A stretch of 64,000 nucleotides of DNA, from NCBI GenBank assembly GCA_025998675.1, contig AP024673.1, positions 2,674,562 to 2,738,561 on the forward strand. Reading direction: 5' to 3'. Both the position numbers and the translations under genes were made by a program. The stretch's first letter is position 1, and the number at the start of each line of letters is the position of its first letter. The notes beneath the pieces were generated by a model. It was not told the origin of the DNA and did no database searches. It was given only the letters and a program-made list of their open reading frames with translations. Below, piece by piece: positions 1 to 8,084 of this stretch. The stretch is from Fimbriimonadales bacterium. GTDB lineage: Bacteria > Armatimonadota > Fimbriimonadia > Fimbriimonadales > GBS-DC.

Positions 1-1
1 C

Positions 2-64
2 GCCGCCACGCCCGACAAACTGCTGGAGCTGATGGAGCAAATCTTGAGCGGAGGACGGCGCTGA
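2..64 (+). CDS. C-terminal end of an unidentified protein (partial)
   Basis: An open frame runs in from the window edge and encodes 20 residues ending LLELMEQILSGGRR before a TGA. The next gene's ATG follows that TGA directly, so the two are probably translated from one message. Too little is visible to assign a family. SWIM zinc-finger proteins often follow helicase or AAA/VWA genes, but nothing here shows which. Confidence 0.6.
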   Translation, partial: AATPDKLLELMEQILSGGRR

Positions 65-1507
65 ATGAACCCGATGACGCTGGACGAGGTGCGCGCCCTG
101 TGCGATCTGGCGACCTACCATTCCGCCGAGCCGATTGCCGCAGGCGACCAGTTGTTGCAACTGGCGCGCTCGGACACGACTCTCTTTGCGCAGGTGCAGG
201 GCACGAAGCCTTACACGGTGCGCATCGAGTTTCAGGAGGGCGCGCCCGTTGCGAAATGCACCTGTCTCGCCGCACGCTATAGCAAGTTCTGCAAGCACGC
301 GATTGCTGTGCTGATTGCGTGGGCGCAGTCGCCCGAACGATTCGCCTACGGACAGCAGACACTGATGGAAACGCCGCCCGCCGCGCCCGCACGCGGGGGC
401 AAACGCGCCGCAAAAGCGACCGTCGAGCGCGTCGATATGCAGAGCCAGGCGATTGAACAGACGCTCAAGCTCACGGCGGAGCTGGCGGCGCAGGGCATCA
501 CGGGCGTGCAGGAGGCATATCTGGAGCAGCTGCGCGCGATTGCGGCGAACCTCCAGTCGCTCAAGACGCGCCGCCTGCAGCAGGCGGTGGAGACGCTCGC
601 CCGCCTGATTGAAGCCTCGCGTGAGACGCCCATCGCCGAGCAGGACTACACGCGCGCCCTGCTGCGTCTGTGGCTGACCGCGCGCGCCCTCGAAGAGCAT
701 TTCGCCAATCGACGCCCCTTGCCCGACGAGCAAGCCGAAGAGATGCTGGGGCGCACCTGGCGCGATAAAGACCTCACGCCCCGCGAGAACCTGCGCCTGC
801 TGGAGCTGGCGTATGAGAACATCGAGCTGGCGTCGGGCTTTCGACTGGACATCAGCATGCTGATTGACCTCGACTCGGGCGAGCTGCTTCGGGAGCTGAA
901 GATTGCCCCCCTGAATGTGCCCAGCGCGGAGGCGAAGGCGTTCAAGCCGAACCGCCCGAAGCCGTTTCTGGCGGCGCGCGTCGGTGTGTACCCCGGCTAT
1001 GCGCCCAAGCGCATCAAGATTTACGAAGACGCGCCGCTGGAGGAGCCGCTCTCTGCGCTCGCGCCGCAGGCGGCGCGCCATGCGCAGACAGAATGGCAAC
1101 CCCTGCTGATGCGATTCCTGCAGCAGCGGCTGGACCCGTTCGCCCCGCGCGAGATGCCCTGCCTGCTGCGCTACGAATCGCTGGTCTGGCAGGCGGGGCG
1201 CGTATGGCTGGCGGATACGCAGGGTATGCTTCTACCGCTTGTTGTGCTGACGCCCCCGATGCGCTTTCAGGCGGTTGCTGAAGCCCGATCAGCCCTCGCC
1301 GAAGCGTCCCTCCTGGAGCGGCTCCTTGACCGCACGCCTGAGCTGCCCAGCGGCGTCCCCTGCGAAGAGGCACTGTTGCGCCATCCATGGCTCGCCCTGT
1401 TTGGGTATCTGGAGGGTGACGGACAGGTCGCCTTCCGTCCCGTGAGTGCGCTACATGATCGCGGCGTCGCGCCGCTGGTGTTCACGATGCAGTATCGGGG
1501 GTATTAG
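65..1507 (+). CDS. SWIM zinc-finger domain protein
   Basis: A 480-residue protein with a clear SWIM zinc-binding motif near its N-terminus: C65-x-C67, eight residues, then C76-x-H78. SWIM domains bind nucleic acid or protein partners and occur beside helicase and AAA genes. The rest of the protein is helical and rich in Leu, Ala and Arg, and I do not recognise another domain. The ATG directly follows the preceding gene's TGA with no spacer, which suggests translational coupling. The molecular role is unknown; the motif is secure, the function is not. Confidence 0.8.
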   Translation: MNPMTLDEVRALCDLATYHSAEPIAAGDQLLQLARSDTTLFAQVQGTKPYTVRIEFQEGAPVAKCTCLAARYSKFCKHAIAVLIAWAQSPERFAYGQQTLMETPPAAPARGGKRAAKATVERVDMQSQAIEQTLKLTAELAAQGITGVQEAYLEQLRAIAANLQSLKTRRLQQAVETLARLIEASRETPIAEQDYTRALLRLWLTARALEEHFANRRPLPDEQAEEMLGRTWRDKDLTPRENLRLLELAYENIELASGFRLDISMLIDLDSGELLRELKIAPLNVPSAEAKAFKPNRPKPFLAARVGVYPGYAPKRIKIYEDAPLEEPLSALAPQAARHAQTEWQPLLMRFLQQRLDPFAPREMPCLLRYESLVWQAGRVWLADTQGMLLPLVVLTPPMRFQAVAEARSALAEASLLERLLDRTPELPSGVPCEEALLRHPWLALFGYLEGDGQVAFRPVSALHDRGVAPLVFTMQYRGY

Positions 1508-1518
1508 CCCCGTTCAGG

Positions 1519-1524
1519 TATACT
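1519..1524 (+). promoter_or_regulatory. -10 box of nadC (leaderless start)
   Basis: TATACT ends 8 bases before the nadC ATG. There is no Shine-Dalgarno, so transcription should begin at or next to the start codon. Confidence 0.55.
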
Positions 1525-1532
1525 TCACTTGC

Positions 1533-2372
1533 ATGACGCTGGACGCGCACGCGCTGGAGACGCTTATTGAACGCGCCCTGCAGGAGGACCTCGGCGCGGG
1601 CGACTGGACGACCGACAGCCTGATTCCCCCCGATCATCATACGCGCTGCGCCATCTACGCGCAGGCGGCGGGCGTGCTGTGTGGGATGGCAATTGCTCAG
1701 CGGGTGTTCCAGCGACTGGACGCGGGCGTGCGCTTTCTTCACGCGCTGGAGGACGGCGCGCCGCTGACGCCCGACACCCCCGTGCTGACGCTGGAGGGCA
1801 ACACGCGCGCGATTCTGAAAGCCGAACGCACCGCGCTGAACTTTCTGCAGCATCTGTCGGGGATTGCCACGCGCACGCGCCAGTATGTGGACGCTGTCGC
1901 GGGCACAGGCGCGCAGATTGTCGACACGCGCAAGACGACGCCCTCCCTGCGCCTGCTGGAGAAGTACGCCGTGCGCGTCGGCGGCGGACGCAACCATCGC
2001 GTTGGACTGTACGATGGGATACTCATCAAGGACAATCACCTCGCCGCGCTGGGGGGCGACATCGCCGAAGCCGTGCGCCGCGCGCGCCAGTACGCCCACC
2101 ACCTGCTCGCCGTCGAGGTGGAATGCACGACGCTCGCGCAGGTCGAGCAGGCAATTGCAGCAGGCGCGGACGGCATCCTGCTGGACAACATGCCGCTGGA
2201 GACGCTGCGCGACGCGGTGCGCCTTGCGAAAGGGCGCGTGCGCTTTCTGGAGGCGTCGGGCAGCGTCACGCTGGAGACCGTGCGCTCTATCGCCGAAACG
2301 GGCGTCGACTACATCTCCGTCGGCGCAATCACCCACTCCGCGCCCATCCTGCCGATGCATCTGGAGTTTTAG
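1533..2372 (+). CDS. nadC: Nicotinate-nucleotide pyrophosphorylase (quinolinate phosphoribosyltransferase)
   Basis: This enzyme makes nicotinate mononucleotide from quinolinate and PRPP, the committed step of de novo NAD synthesis in the cytoplasm. The 279-residue product carries the family signature DTRKTTPSLR, then EKYAVRVGGGRNHR and LIKDNH, which hold the Arg, Lys and His residues that bind quinolinate and PRPP. Length is normal for NadC. I chose the ATG at 1533 rather than an upstream in-frame ATG because it gives the family's usual N-terminus and sits 8 bases after a TATACT box. The polynucleotide kinase gene starts 2 bases after the stop, so they are likely one operon. nadA and nadB are not in the window. 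Confidence 0.96.
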   Translation: MTLDAHALETLIERALQEDLGAGDWTTDSLIPPDHHTRCAIYAQAAGVLCGMAIAQRVFQRLDAGVRFLHALEDGAPLTPDTPVLTLEGNTRAILKAERTALNFLQHLSGIATRTRQYVDAVAGTGAQIVDTRKTTPSLRLLEKYAVRVGGGRNHRVGLYDGILIKDNHLAALGGDIAEAVRRARQYAHHLLAVEVECTTLAQVEQAIAAGADGILLDNMPLETLRDAVRLAKGRVRFLEASGSVTLETVRSIAETGVDYISVGAITHSAPILPMHLEF

Positions 2373-2374
2373 CC

Positions 2375-3448
2375 ATGCGCTGGCGCGAACTCTATCCCGA
2401 ATGGCAGCAGGCGGTGGACGAACTGGTCGCCAGCCGCGACACGGTGCTGACCGTCGGGGGCATCGACGCGGGCAAGACAACCTTCTGTGCGCTGCTGCTC
2501 AAGCTCAAGCATCAGGCGGGGATGCGCGTCGGATTCGTCGATCTGGACGCGGGGCAGACGACGGTGGGACCGCCCGCCGCCTTCAGCAGCGTGTTGATCC
2601 GCAAGCCCTATGAACTGTTGCATGAGTTGTCGCCCGACAGTCTGGCGTTTCTGGGCGATGTGTCGCCTGTGCGTCATACTGCGCTGGCGCTCACAGGCGC
2701 GCGGCGCGTGCTGGACGACCTGACGCCCCTGCAGCCCGACAGCACGGTCATCGACACCGACGGCTACATCAGCGGCTGGCACGGACGCGCCTACAAACTG
2801 ATGCTGATTGACCTGCTGCGCCCGCAAGCGATTGTCGCGCTGCAGCGCAAGGACGAACTCGAGCCGATTCTGGATGCGCTGCGCCGCCGCGCCGACTGGA
2901 AACTGTACGAGTTGCCCGTGCCGCAGACGATTCTGCGCAAGTCGCCGCCCTATCGGGCGCAGCAGCGACGCACGGCGTTTGCCCGCTACTTCGAGCAGGC
3001 GCAGTCGCACACGCTCCCGCTGGATCAGTTCCGCTTCGTGGGCAGGCGACTGGGCGCGGGGCAGCCGATTTCCGAATCGCGCCGACGCTACCTCGCCGAC
3101 CAGGTACGCGCCGAGCTGCTGCACGCGGAGATGGTGGGCGACTCGCTGCACCTGATTGTGCGCCAGCCGCTCAGCGACGCGCAGCTTGAGACCCTCATGA
3201 CGCTTGCAGGCGTTCACAACCTGGTGATGCTCCCCCAGTCGGCGTATCACAATCTGCTGGTGGGGCTGGTGGACTACACGGGGCGGTGCTACGGGCTGGG
3301 GCTGATTGAGTCGCTGGACTACCGGGCGCGCACGCTCACGCTCCTGTCGCCCGTGCGCTCGGTAAACCCCGTGCGCTGGGTGCAGCTGGGCTACCTGCGC
3401 GTGCTGCCCGACGGCACGGAACTGGGCGAACCCCTGCGCGATGGATGA
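2375..3448 (+). CDS. Clp1/Grc3-like polynucleotide 5'-hydroxyl kinase
   Basis: A 357-residue P-loop protein with Walker A GGIDAGKTT (residues 28-36) followed by DLDAGQTTVGPP (56-67). The second motif is characteristic of Clp1/Grc3/Nol9-type RNA kinases, which phosphorylate RNA or DNA 5'-hydroxyl ends. A later TDGYISG segment is also typical of the family. The C-terminal part (about 200-357) resembles the accessory beta-rich domain found in archaeal and bacterial members. It starts 2 bases after nadC. The kinase assignment rests on these motifs; substrate and role in RNA repair or processing are inferred. Confidence 0.78.
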   Translation: MRWRELYPEWQQAVDELVASRDTVLTVGGIDAGKTTFCALLLKLKHQAGMRVGFVDLDAGQTTVGPPAAFSSVLIRKPYELLHELSPDSLAFLGDVSPVRHTALALTGARRVLDDLTPLQPDSTVIDTDGYISGWHGRAYKLMLIDLLRPQAIVALQRKDELEPILDALRRRADWKLYELPVPQTILRKSPPYRAQQRRTAFARYFEQAQSHTLPLDQFRFVGRRLGAGQPISESRRRYLADQVRAELLHAEMVGDSLHLIVRQPLSDAQLETLMTLAGVHNLVMLPQSAYHNLLVGLVDYTGRCYGLGLIESLDYRARTLTLLSPVRSVNPVRWVQLGYLRVLPDGTELGEPLRDG

Positions 3449-3574
3449 CCCACAGATACGCCGCGAAAAGAGGCGGCTGTAGAATAGCGAATCTGCACTG
3501 GGCGGCGCAGGCACACGCAAAAGGGGTAGAATTGAGGTATCTCCAGCGGCATCGCTGGGGCAAGGAGGTACACG

Positions 3575-4624
3575 ATGACGGTGTGCCGATGGGGGATTAG
3601 CGGACTGTGCCTGTTGCTTGGCGCACTGGCATGGAGCAACGATACCGCGGTTTGGGGGGTGGGCGGCGTAATCGAGCCCATGCAGAGCCACCCCAGTGTC
3701 GAGTTGCGTTCCCATCGCGTGATGGTCACCCTCACGCCCGAATATGCCGATGTAGAGTGTACTTTCGTCCTGCACAACACGGGTAAAGCAACCAGCGTGT
3801 TGATTGGTTTTCCCGAAAGCGGCGGGGGCGTCGATGTAGACCCGACGCGGGGCTTCGAGCGCTTCCGCTCCTATGTGGATGGCAAGCGCGTCAAAGTGCG
3901 CGTCATCAACGCGGAGAAGCAGCGCGACTCCTACTGGCGCTGGTATGTGAAGCGGGTGTCGTTTCGCGCGGGTCAGACGCGCGTTGTGCGCAACACTTAC
4001 CGAATGCCTCTGGGGATTGTCAGCATGGGGGAACGATTTTTCGAATATGTTCTGACGACTGGCGCTTCGTGGAAGGGCGCCATCGGTCGCTCGGAAATCG
4101 TAGTGCGACTCGTCGGGCTGGACGAGGCAATCGAGTGGCAGATTAGACCGACCGGGTATCGGCGCGACCGCGACCGCATCGTATGGCGGCTGAGCAACTA
4201 CGAACCAAAAGAGGACCTCTACATAAGGTTCTTCGCGAGCTATCAGGTGGTTGTGAACGGGGAGCATTATGGCATCATCCCCAATGAAGATGTGGAGCGT
4301 CGCGCGGGCGCGATGTTTGTGGACGCCCGCACTCTGGCGTGGATGCTGGGCGCGAAGATGGCGTGGGACAATCGGACGAAGCGCCTCACCCTGCGGCGCG
4401 GCGACCAGAAGATTGTGATGCAGGTGGGCAGCCGCTGGGCTGTCGTGAACGGGAAGCGCGTCCAGTTGCCCGCGGCGCCGTCGATAACGCGCGCTGATAG
4501 GCAAGAACCCAAAGTGCGGGCGCCGCTCCGGGCGGTGGTGAATGCGCTGCAAGGGCAGGTGTTCTTCGAGCGCAAGACCCTGACTCTGTACATCACGATA
4601 CCCCAACACGCGGACAATCACTGA
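3575..4624 (+). CDS. Secreted DUF4424-like protein with a copper amine oxidase N-terminal-like domain
   Basis: A 349-residue protein with an N-terminal signal peptide (residues 1-21). The first two thirds are beta-rich and resemble the DUF4424 type of exported protein (HNTGKATSVLIGFPESGGG). Residues about 225-345 look like a copper-amine-oxidase N-terminal-like domain, with two FVDARTLAWMLGA / LRAVVNALQGQ half-repeats, as found on many cell-wall proteins of Firmicutes and Armatimonadota. Despite the name this domain has no oxidase activity. The start is set by an AAGGAGG site 8 bases upstream, with a TAGAAT -10 box at 3527-3532. The gene stands alone; function unknown. Confidence 0.7.
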   Translation: MTVCRWGISGLCLLLGALAWSNDTAVWGVGGVIEPMQSHPSVELRSHRVMVTLTPEYADVECTFVLHNTGKATSVLIGFPESGGGVDVDPTRGFERFRSYVDGKRVKVRVINAEKQRDSYWRWYVKRVSFRAGQTRVVRNTYRMPLGIVSMGERFFEYVLTTGASWKGAIGRSEIVVRLVGLDEAIEWQIRPTGYRRDRDRIVWRLSNYEPKEDLYIRFFASYQVVVNGEHYGIIPNEDVERRAGAMFVDARTLAWMLGAKMAWDNRTKRLTLRRGDQKIVMQVGSRWAVVNGKRVQLPAAPSITRADRQEPKVRAPLRAVVNALQGQVFFERKTLTLYITIPQHADNH

Positions 4625-4681
4625 GCGTCTTTACGCTACAACTGCGGCGTGCGCACGAAGCGCCCTCTGTATGCAGCGCGT

Positions 4682-4708
4682 GTGGAAGCGCCGCTTCCGT
4701 ACTCTATG
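4682..4708 (+). repeat. Degenerate copy of the GGAAGC...GCTTCC palindromic repeat
   Basis: GTGGAAGCGCCGCTTCC followed by GTACTCTATGAA matches the core and one end of the palindromic repeat seen complete at 16481-16537 and 34085-34140, with several changes. Confidence 0.45.
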
Positions 4709-4785
4709 AATTTACGAACGATAACCCGCGGATTAGTAGAACATACACGCTTGCAGCGATTGGCGCCACATAACCCACCAGCGGG

Positions 4786-4791
4786 TACACT
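4786..4791 (+). promoter_or_regulatory. -10 box of the MoxR operon
   Basis: TACACT ends 8 bases before the ATG at 4800. No Shine-Dalgarno is present. Confidence 0.45.
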
Positions 4792-4799
4792 TAGCCGTG

Positions 4800-5786
4800 A
4801 TGACAGAAGCGACCGCATCCTGGCTCTCGGACGCAGAGGCGCGCGAGGTAGCCGCGCAGGCGCAGGCGATTGCACACGCCGTCGAGCAGGTGATTCTGGG
4901 CAAGAGCGACACCGTGCGCATGATGATTATCGGGCTGCTGAGCGGCGGACACCTGCTGATTGAGGATATTCCGGGGGTGGGCAAGACGACGCTCGCGCGC
5001 GCGATTGCGAAAGCGATCGGGGGGCAGTTCCGACGCATCCAGTTCACGCCCGACCTGCTGCCCGCCGATGTCACAGGGTCGGTCATCTACAATCAGGCGC
5101 GCGGCGCGTTCGAGTTCCATCCCGGTCCCATCTTCGCCAACATCGTGCTGGCGGACGAGATTAACCGCGCCACGCCGAAAACGCAGTCCGCGCTGCTGGA
5201 GGCGATGGAGGAGCGCACGGTGTCGGTGGAGGGCGAGTCGCACCCGCTGCCCAAGCCGTTCCTGGTGATTGCCACGCAGAACAACATCGAGATGGTGGGC
5301 ACTTACCCGCTGCCCGAAGCGCAGATGGATCGCTTTTTCGCGCGGGTGTCGCTGGGCTATCCGTCGCCCGAAGTGGAGACGCAGATTCTGGAGTCGCGCC
5401 AGCTGAACTCGCCCCTGGAGCGGCTGCAACCCGTGCTGACCCCGGAACAGCTGGTACACCTGCAGGAGCAGACCCGTCGCCTGTATGTGAGTCCGTCGGT
5501 GCGGCGGTATGTGGTGGATGTGGTGAATGCGACGCGCCGCCACCCGAAGGTGATGCTGGGCGCCAGCCCGCGCGCGTCGATTGCCCTGATGCTGGGCGCG
5601 CAGGCGCACGCGTTGCTGACCGGCAGACACTACACCACCCCTGACGATGTGCAGCAGATGGCGACGCCCGTACTGGCGCATCGACTGATGCTCCGCGCCG
5701 ACACGACCAGCCCGACCCGCGCCGAGAGCGTGATTCGCGAAATCCTGTCGCAAGTGCCCGTGCCGATTGGGGGCGACGCGCCATGA
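4800..5786 (+). CDS. MoxR-family AAA+ ATPase
   Basis: A 328-residue AAA+ ATPase of the MoxR type, a chaperone-like ATPase that usually works with DUF58 and VWA proteins in maturation of enzymes or envelope complexes. Walker A is GVGKTTLA within LIEDIPGVGKT, Walker B is IVLADEINRA, and sensor 1 is FLVIATQNN. Length is normal. A GTG three bases earlier (4797) is an alternative start; the ATG fits better with the -10 box at 4786-4791 and leaderless transcription. The next gene (DUF58) overlaps the stop by ATGA, the standard MoxR-DUF58 arrangement. Confidence 0.93.
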   Translation: MTEATASWLSDAEAREVAAQAQAIAHAVEQVILGKSDTVRMMIIGLLSGGHLLIEDIPGVGKTTLARAIAKAIGGQFRRIQFTPDLLPADVTGSVIYNQARGAFEFHPGPIFANIVLADEINRATPKTQSALLEAMEERTVSVEGESHPLPKPFLVIATQNNIEMVGTYPLPEAQMDRFFARVSLGYPSPEVETQILESRQLNSPLERLQPVLTPEQLVHLQEQTRRLYVSPSVRRYVVDVVNATRRHPKVMLGASPRASIALMLGAQAHALLTGRHYTTPDDVQQMATPVLAHRLMLRADTTSPTRAESVIREILSQVPVPIGGDAP

Positions 5787-6850
5787 GAGAGTATAAACTA
5801 ACCGCGCTGATGGCGGCGACCTCGTTTCTGCTCTGTTCCGGGCTGATGACGAACAACCGCCAGATGTACTGGATGGCGAGCGTGCTGGGCGCGCTGATGC
5901 TGGGCGCGTACCTGCTGGTGCGCCGCGGCGCGCAACAGGTCGCCGTGCAGCGCCGTTGCCCCGCCGAACTGATGGAAGGCGAGACGGTCGAGGCGGAGGT
6001 CGCCGTCGCGATGCAGGCGCGCTGGGGACTGCTCTGGATTCAGGCGGAAGACGCCGCCTCATCAGGGCTTTTGCTGGAGCCGCTTTCCGCCGAATCGGGC
6101 AGCCCCTTCACAGGCGTTGTTCACTACCGCCTGACTGCGCTGCGTCGCGGCGAGCATCAGCTGGGACCGGTCTCCCTGACGCTTTCGGACCCGTTTGGGC
6201 TATTCGTGCGTCAGGAGCGCGTGGACGACACGACGGCGGTGCTGGTGCTGCCGCGCCCGATGGCATTGCCTCGCTGGAACTGGGAGGGCGGCGGGCGTGG
6301 GCGACTGATTGCCTCCACGATGCGCGGCAAGCGCGGCGAAGGCACAGACTGGCACGGCGTGCGCCCCTACACGCCTGGCGATCCCCTGCGCCGCATCCAC
6401 TGGCGCGCCACCGCCCGACACGGCAGCTGGCATGTGCGGGAGTTCGAGGTGAGCCAGCTCGCCCCCACCGTGCTGGCGCTGGAGCAAGCGCCCACATGGC
6501 GCGCCGACGGCGAGGCGTATCCCGATTTCGACCAGGCGATACGCCATATCGCATGGATTATCCTCGAAGCGCCGCGTCAGGGCGTGTCGGTGATTCTGGT
6601 GGGGTCGGGCATGCCCGAACTGCGCCTGACGCCCGAAAGCTACACGGACCCGCGTGCGCTGCTGCGCCCGCTCGCGCGTATCCAGCCCAACGCCGACCAC
6701 TCGATTCTGGACGACCTGCCGCGCCTGATCCAGCAGTACGGCGAGCAGTACCGCATCGCGCTGTTCGCGCCGCCGCAGGAGTATGCGCTGTTCCATGCGC
6801 GGGCGCAAGGCTATCAGGCGCAGGGCTATGCGGTGGAGGTCTATGCGTGA
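5783..6850 (+). CDS. DUF58 domain protein, membrane-anchored
   Basis: A 355-residue protein with two N-terminal membrane segments (about residues 5-20 and 30-50) and a C-terminal DUF58 region containing the family signature RGKRGEGTDWHGVRPYTPGDPLRRIHWRATARHG (split here across residues 170-205). DUF58 proteins resemble VWA domains and act with MoxR ATPases. Translation starts inside the MoxR stop (ATGA overlap), and the next gene overlaps by 8 bases. A second DUF58 gene of the same window (47509-48819) is not next to a MoxR gene. Confidence 0.9.
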   Translation: MREYKLTALMAATSFLLCSGLMTNNRQMYWMASVLGALMLGAYLLVRRGAQQVAVQRRCPAELMEGETVEAEVAVAMQARWGLLWIQAEDAASSGLLLEPLSAESGSPFTGVVHYRLTALRRGEHQLGPVSLTLSDPFGLFVRQERVDDTTAVLVLPRPMALPRWNWEGGGRGRLIASTMRGKRGEGTDWHGVRPYTPGDPLRRIHWRATARHGSWHVREFEVSQLAPTVLALEQAPTWRADGEAYPDFDQAIRHIAWIILEAPRQGVSVILVGSGMPELRLTPESYTDPRALLRPLARIQPNADHSILDDLPRLIQQYGEQYRIALFAPPQEYALFHARAQGYQAQGYAVEVYA

Positions 6851-8054
6851 ACCATCGTCGGAGCCGCCTGCCCAGTGGACGCTGTATGGCGTCCCGCTGC
6901 ATAAGGGGATCGCGCTTGGCATAGGCGCGCCGCTCTACCTGCCCACCTACGGCAGCCCCGCCTGGCTCGACCCGCGCCTGTTCGCGCAGGATGAGGACGA
7001 ATGGCATGCCATCGAGTACCGCATGCCGACCGAGCCAGTGGAGGTGATTGGACTGGCGCGTTCGCTGGACGACATCCCGCCCGTGCTGGCGCCCTATGTG
7101 CGCGTGGTGGGCTGGATTGTGGAGCAGTTGCCCGAGCCGCCCCTGCCGCAGGCGCCGATTCTGCTCGTGCCGAAACTGCCCTCGCTGCTGCCTGCGGAAG
7201 CGCCCGTGATTCTGGACGCGAACGCGGGCGTGGCGTACATCGAGCCGACCGTCGCCGTGCTGGCGCGCTATCAGGCGCAGCTGCTCCGTGTGGCGACCCA
7301 CACGCGCTATCACCTCGAGGGCGCGCACCTGCCCGTGCGCACATGGGACAGCCGACCAATTCAGCTGGGGGGCGTCGCCGCCTATTGGGATGAGTTGCCG
7401 AATACCGCACAGGCGGGCATCGAACTGGTGTGGCTGACCAGCGCGGAGCTGCCCGAAAGCGTCTCGGCAACGGCGCACGCGCTTGGGGGCAAACCGCTCT
7501 GGCTCCATCTGCCCCGCATGCCCGACGACGACGCCTACTGGCAACGGCTGCTGCGCGCCAGCGTCGAGCTGAACCTGACGCTGTTCGTGGATACCGCTGA
7601 CGCCCTGCAGGAGGCGTCCGACTCGCTGGCGGTCGCGCGGGAAGCGCTCCGCGCGATGCATCTGCCACTGGGCGCGCTGGAGGTCGGACTGCTCGCGCAG
7701 GAGAGCCTGCCCGAACTGCTGGAGCCGCTCCCGTATGCCGTGGGCTGGCAGGTGGAGCAGTGGACGCAGCCGCTGGCGGAGCGGCTGTGGGAGGCGCAGG
7801 CGACGGCGCGCGCGCTGGGCGTGCGACGGGCAGTGATTGTGCCCGACGCCGCGCCCGAAACGCTCGCGCTCGCGCTGGGGCTGGAACCGCACACCCTGAT
7901 TGTGCCTGCTGACGCTGTGCCCGCGGCGAAGGCGCGCCTGGCGCTGCTCGGCGTCGCCGAGTGCCGCGAGTGGCTGCTGCTGCGCCTGCGCGATTGGAAG
8001 AACCCCGACCTGCGCGCGCGCCCCGAAGCGTGGCTGGCGACTCGCGCATCATAG
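6843..8054 (+). CDS. Degenerate PTS enzyme I-like protein in the MoxR operon
   Basis: A 403-residue protein with no catalytic motif I can confirm. Two stretches resemble phosphoenolpyruvate-utilising enzymes of the PtsI family: PLHKGIALGIGAPLYLP near residue 20 recalls the enzyme I N-terminus. LDANAGVAYIEPTVAVLARYQ (about residues 126-146) matches the swivelling domain's end, where enzyme I has a DG-x-G-x-hhhhPT pattern. GIELVWLTSAELPES then sits where the barrel's GIGLLRTEFL would be. The phosphorylated His is not visible, so it is probably catalytically dead. The ATG at 6843 overlaps the DUF58 stop by 8 bases, so it is part of the same operon. The family assignment is tentative. Confidence 0.5.
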   Translation: MREPSSEPPAQWTLYGVPLHKGIALGIGAPLYLPTYGSPAWLDPRLFAQDEDEWHAIEYRMPTEPVEVIGLARSLDDIPPVLAPYVRVVGWIVEQLPEPPLPQAPILLVPKLPSLLPAEAPVILDANAGVAYIEPTVAVLARYQAQLLRVATHTRYHLEGAHLPVRTWDSRPIQLGGVAAYWDELPNTAQAGIELVWLTSAELPESVSATAHALGGKPLWLHLPRMPDDDAYWQRLLRASVELNLTLFVDTADALQEASDSLAVAREALRAMHLPLGALEVGLLAQESLPELLEPLPYAVGWQVEQWTQPLAERLWEAQATARALGVRRAVIVPDAAPETLALALGLEPHTLIVPADAVPAAKARLALLGVAECREWLLLRLRDWKNPDLRARPEAWLATRAS

Positions 8055-8066
8055 GCGCGAATCAGG

Positions 8067-8072
8067 TACAAT
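8067..8072 (+). promoter_or_regulatory. -10 box of the VanW-family gene
   Basis: TACAAT ends 12 bases before the ATG at 8085, with no Shine-Dalgarno. Confidence 0.45.
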
Positions 8073-8084
8073 TCTACACACGCG

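Noticed and set aside
2369-4621. Long open frame of about 750 codons on the minus strand opposite the kinase and secreted protein genes
   Set aside because: It is antisense to two well-supported genes and its residues (rich in His, Gln, Arg, Val) match no family; typical of GC-rich shadow frames.
3575-4624. Copper amine oxidase activity
   Set aside because: Only the N-terminal-like fold is present; the catalytic domain is absent.
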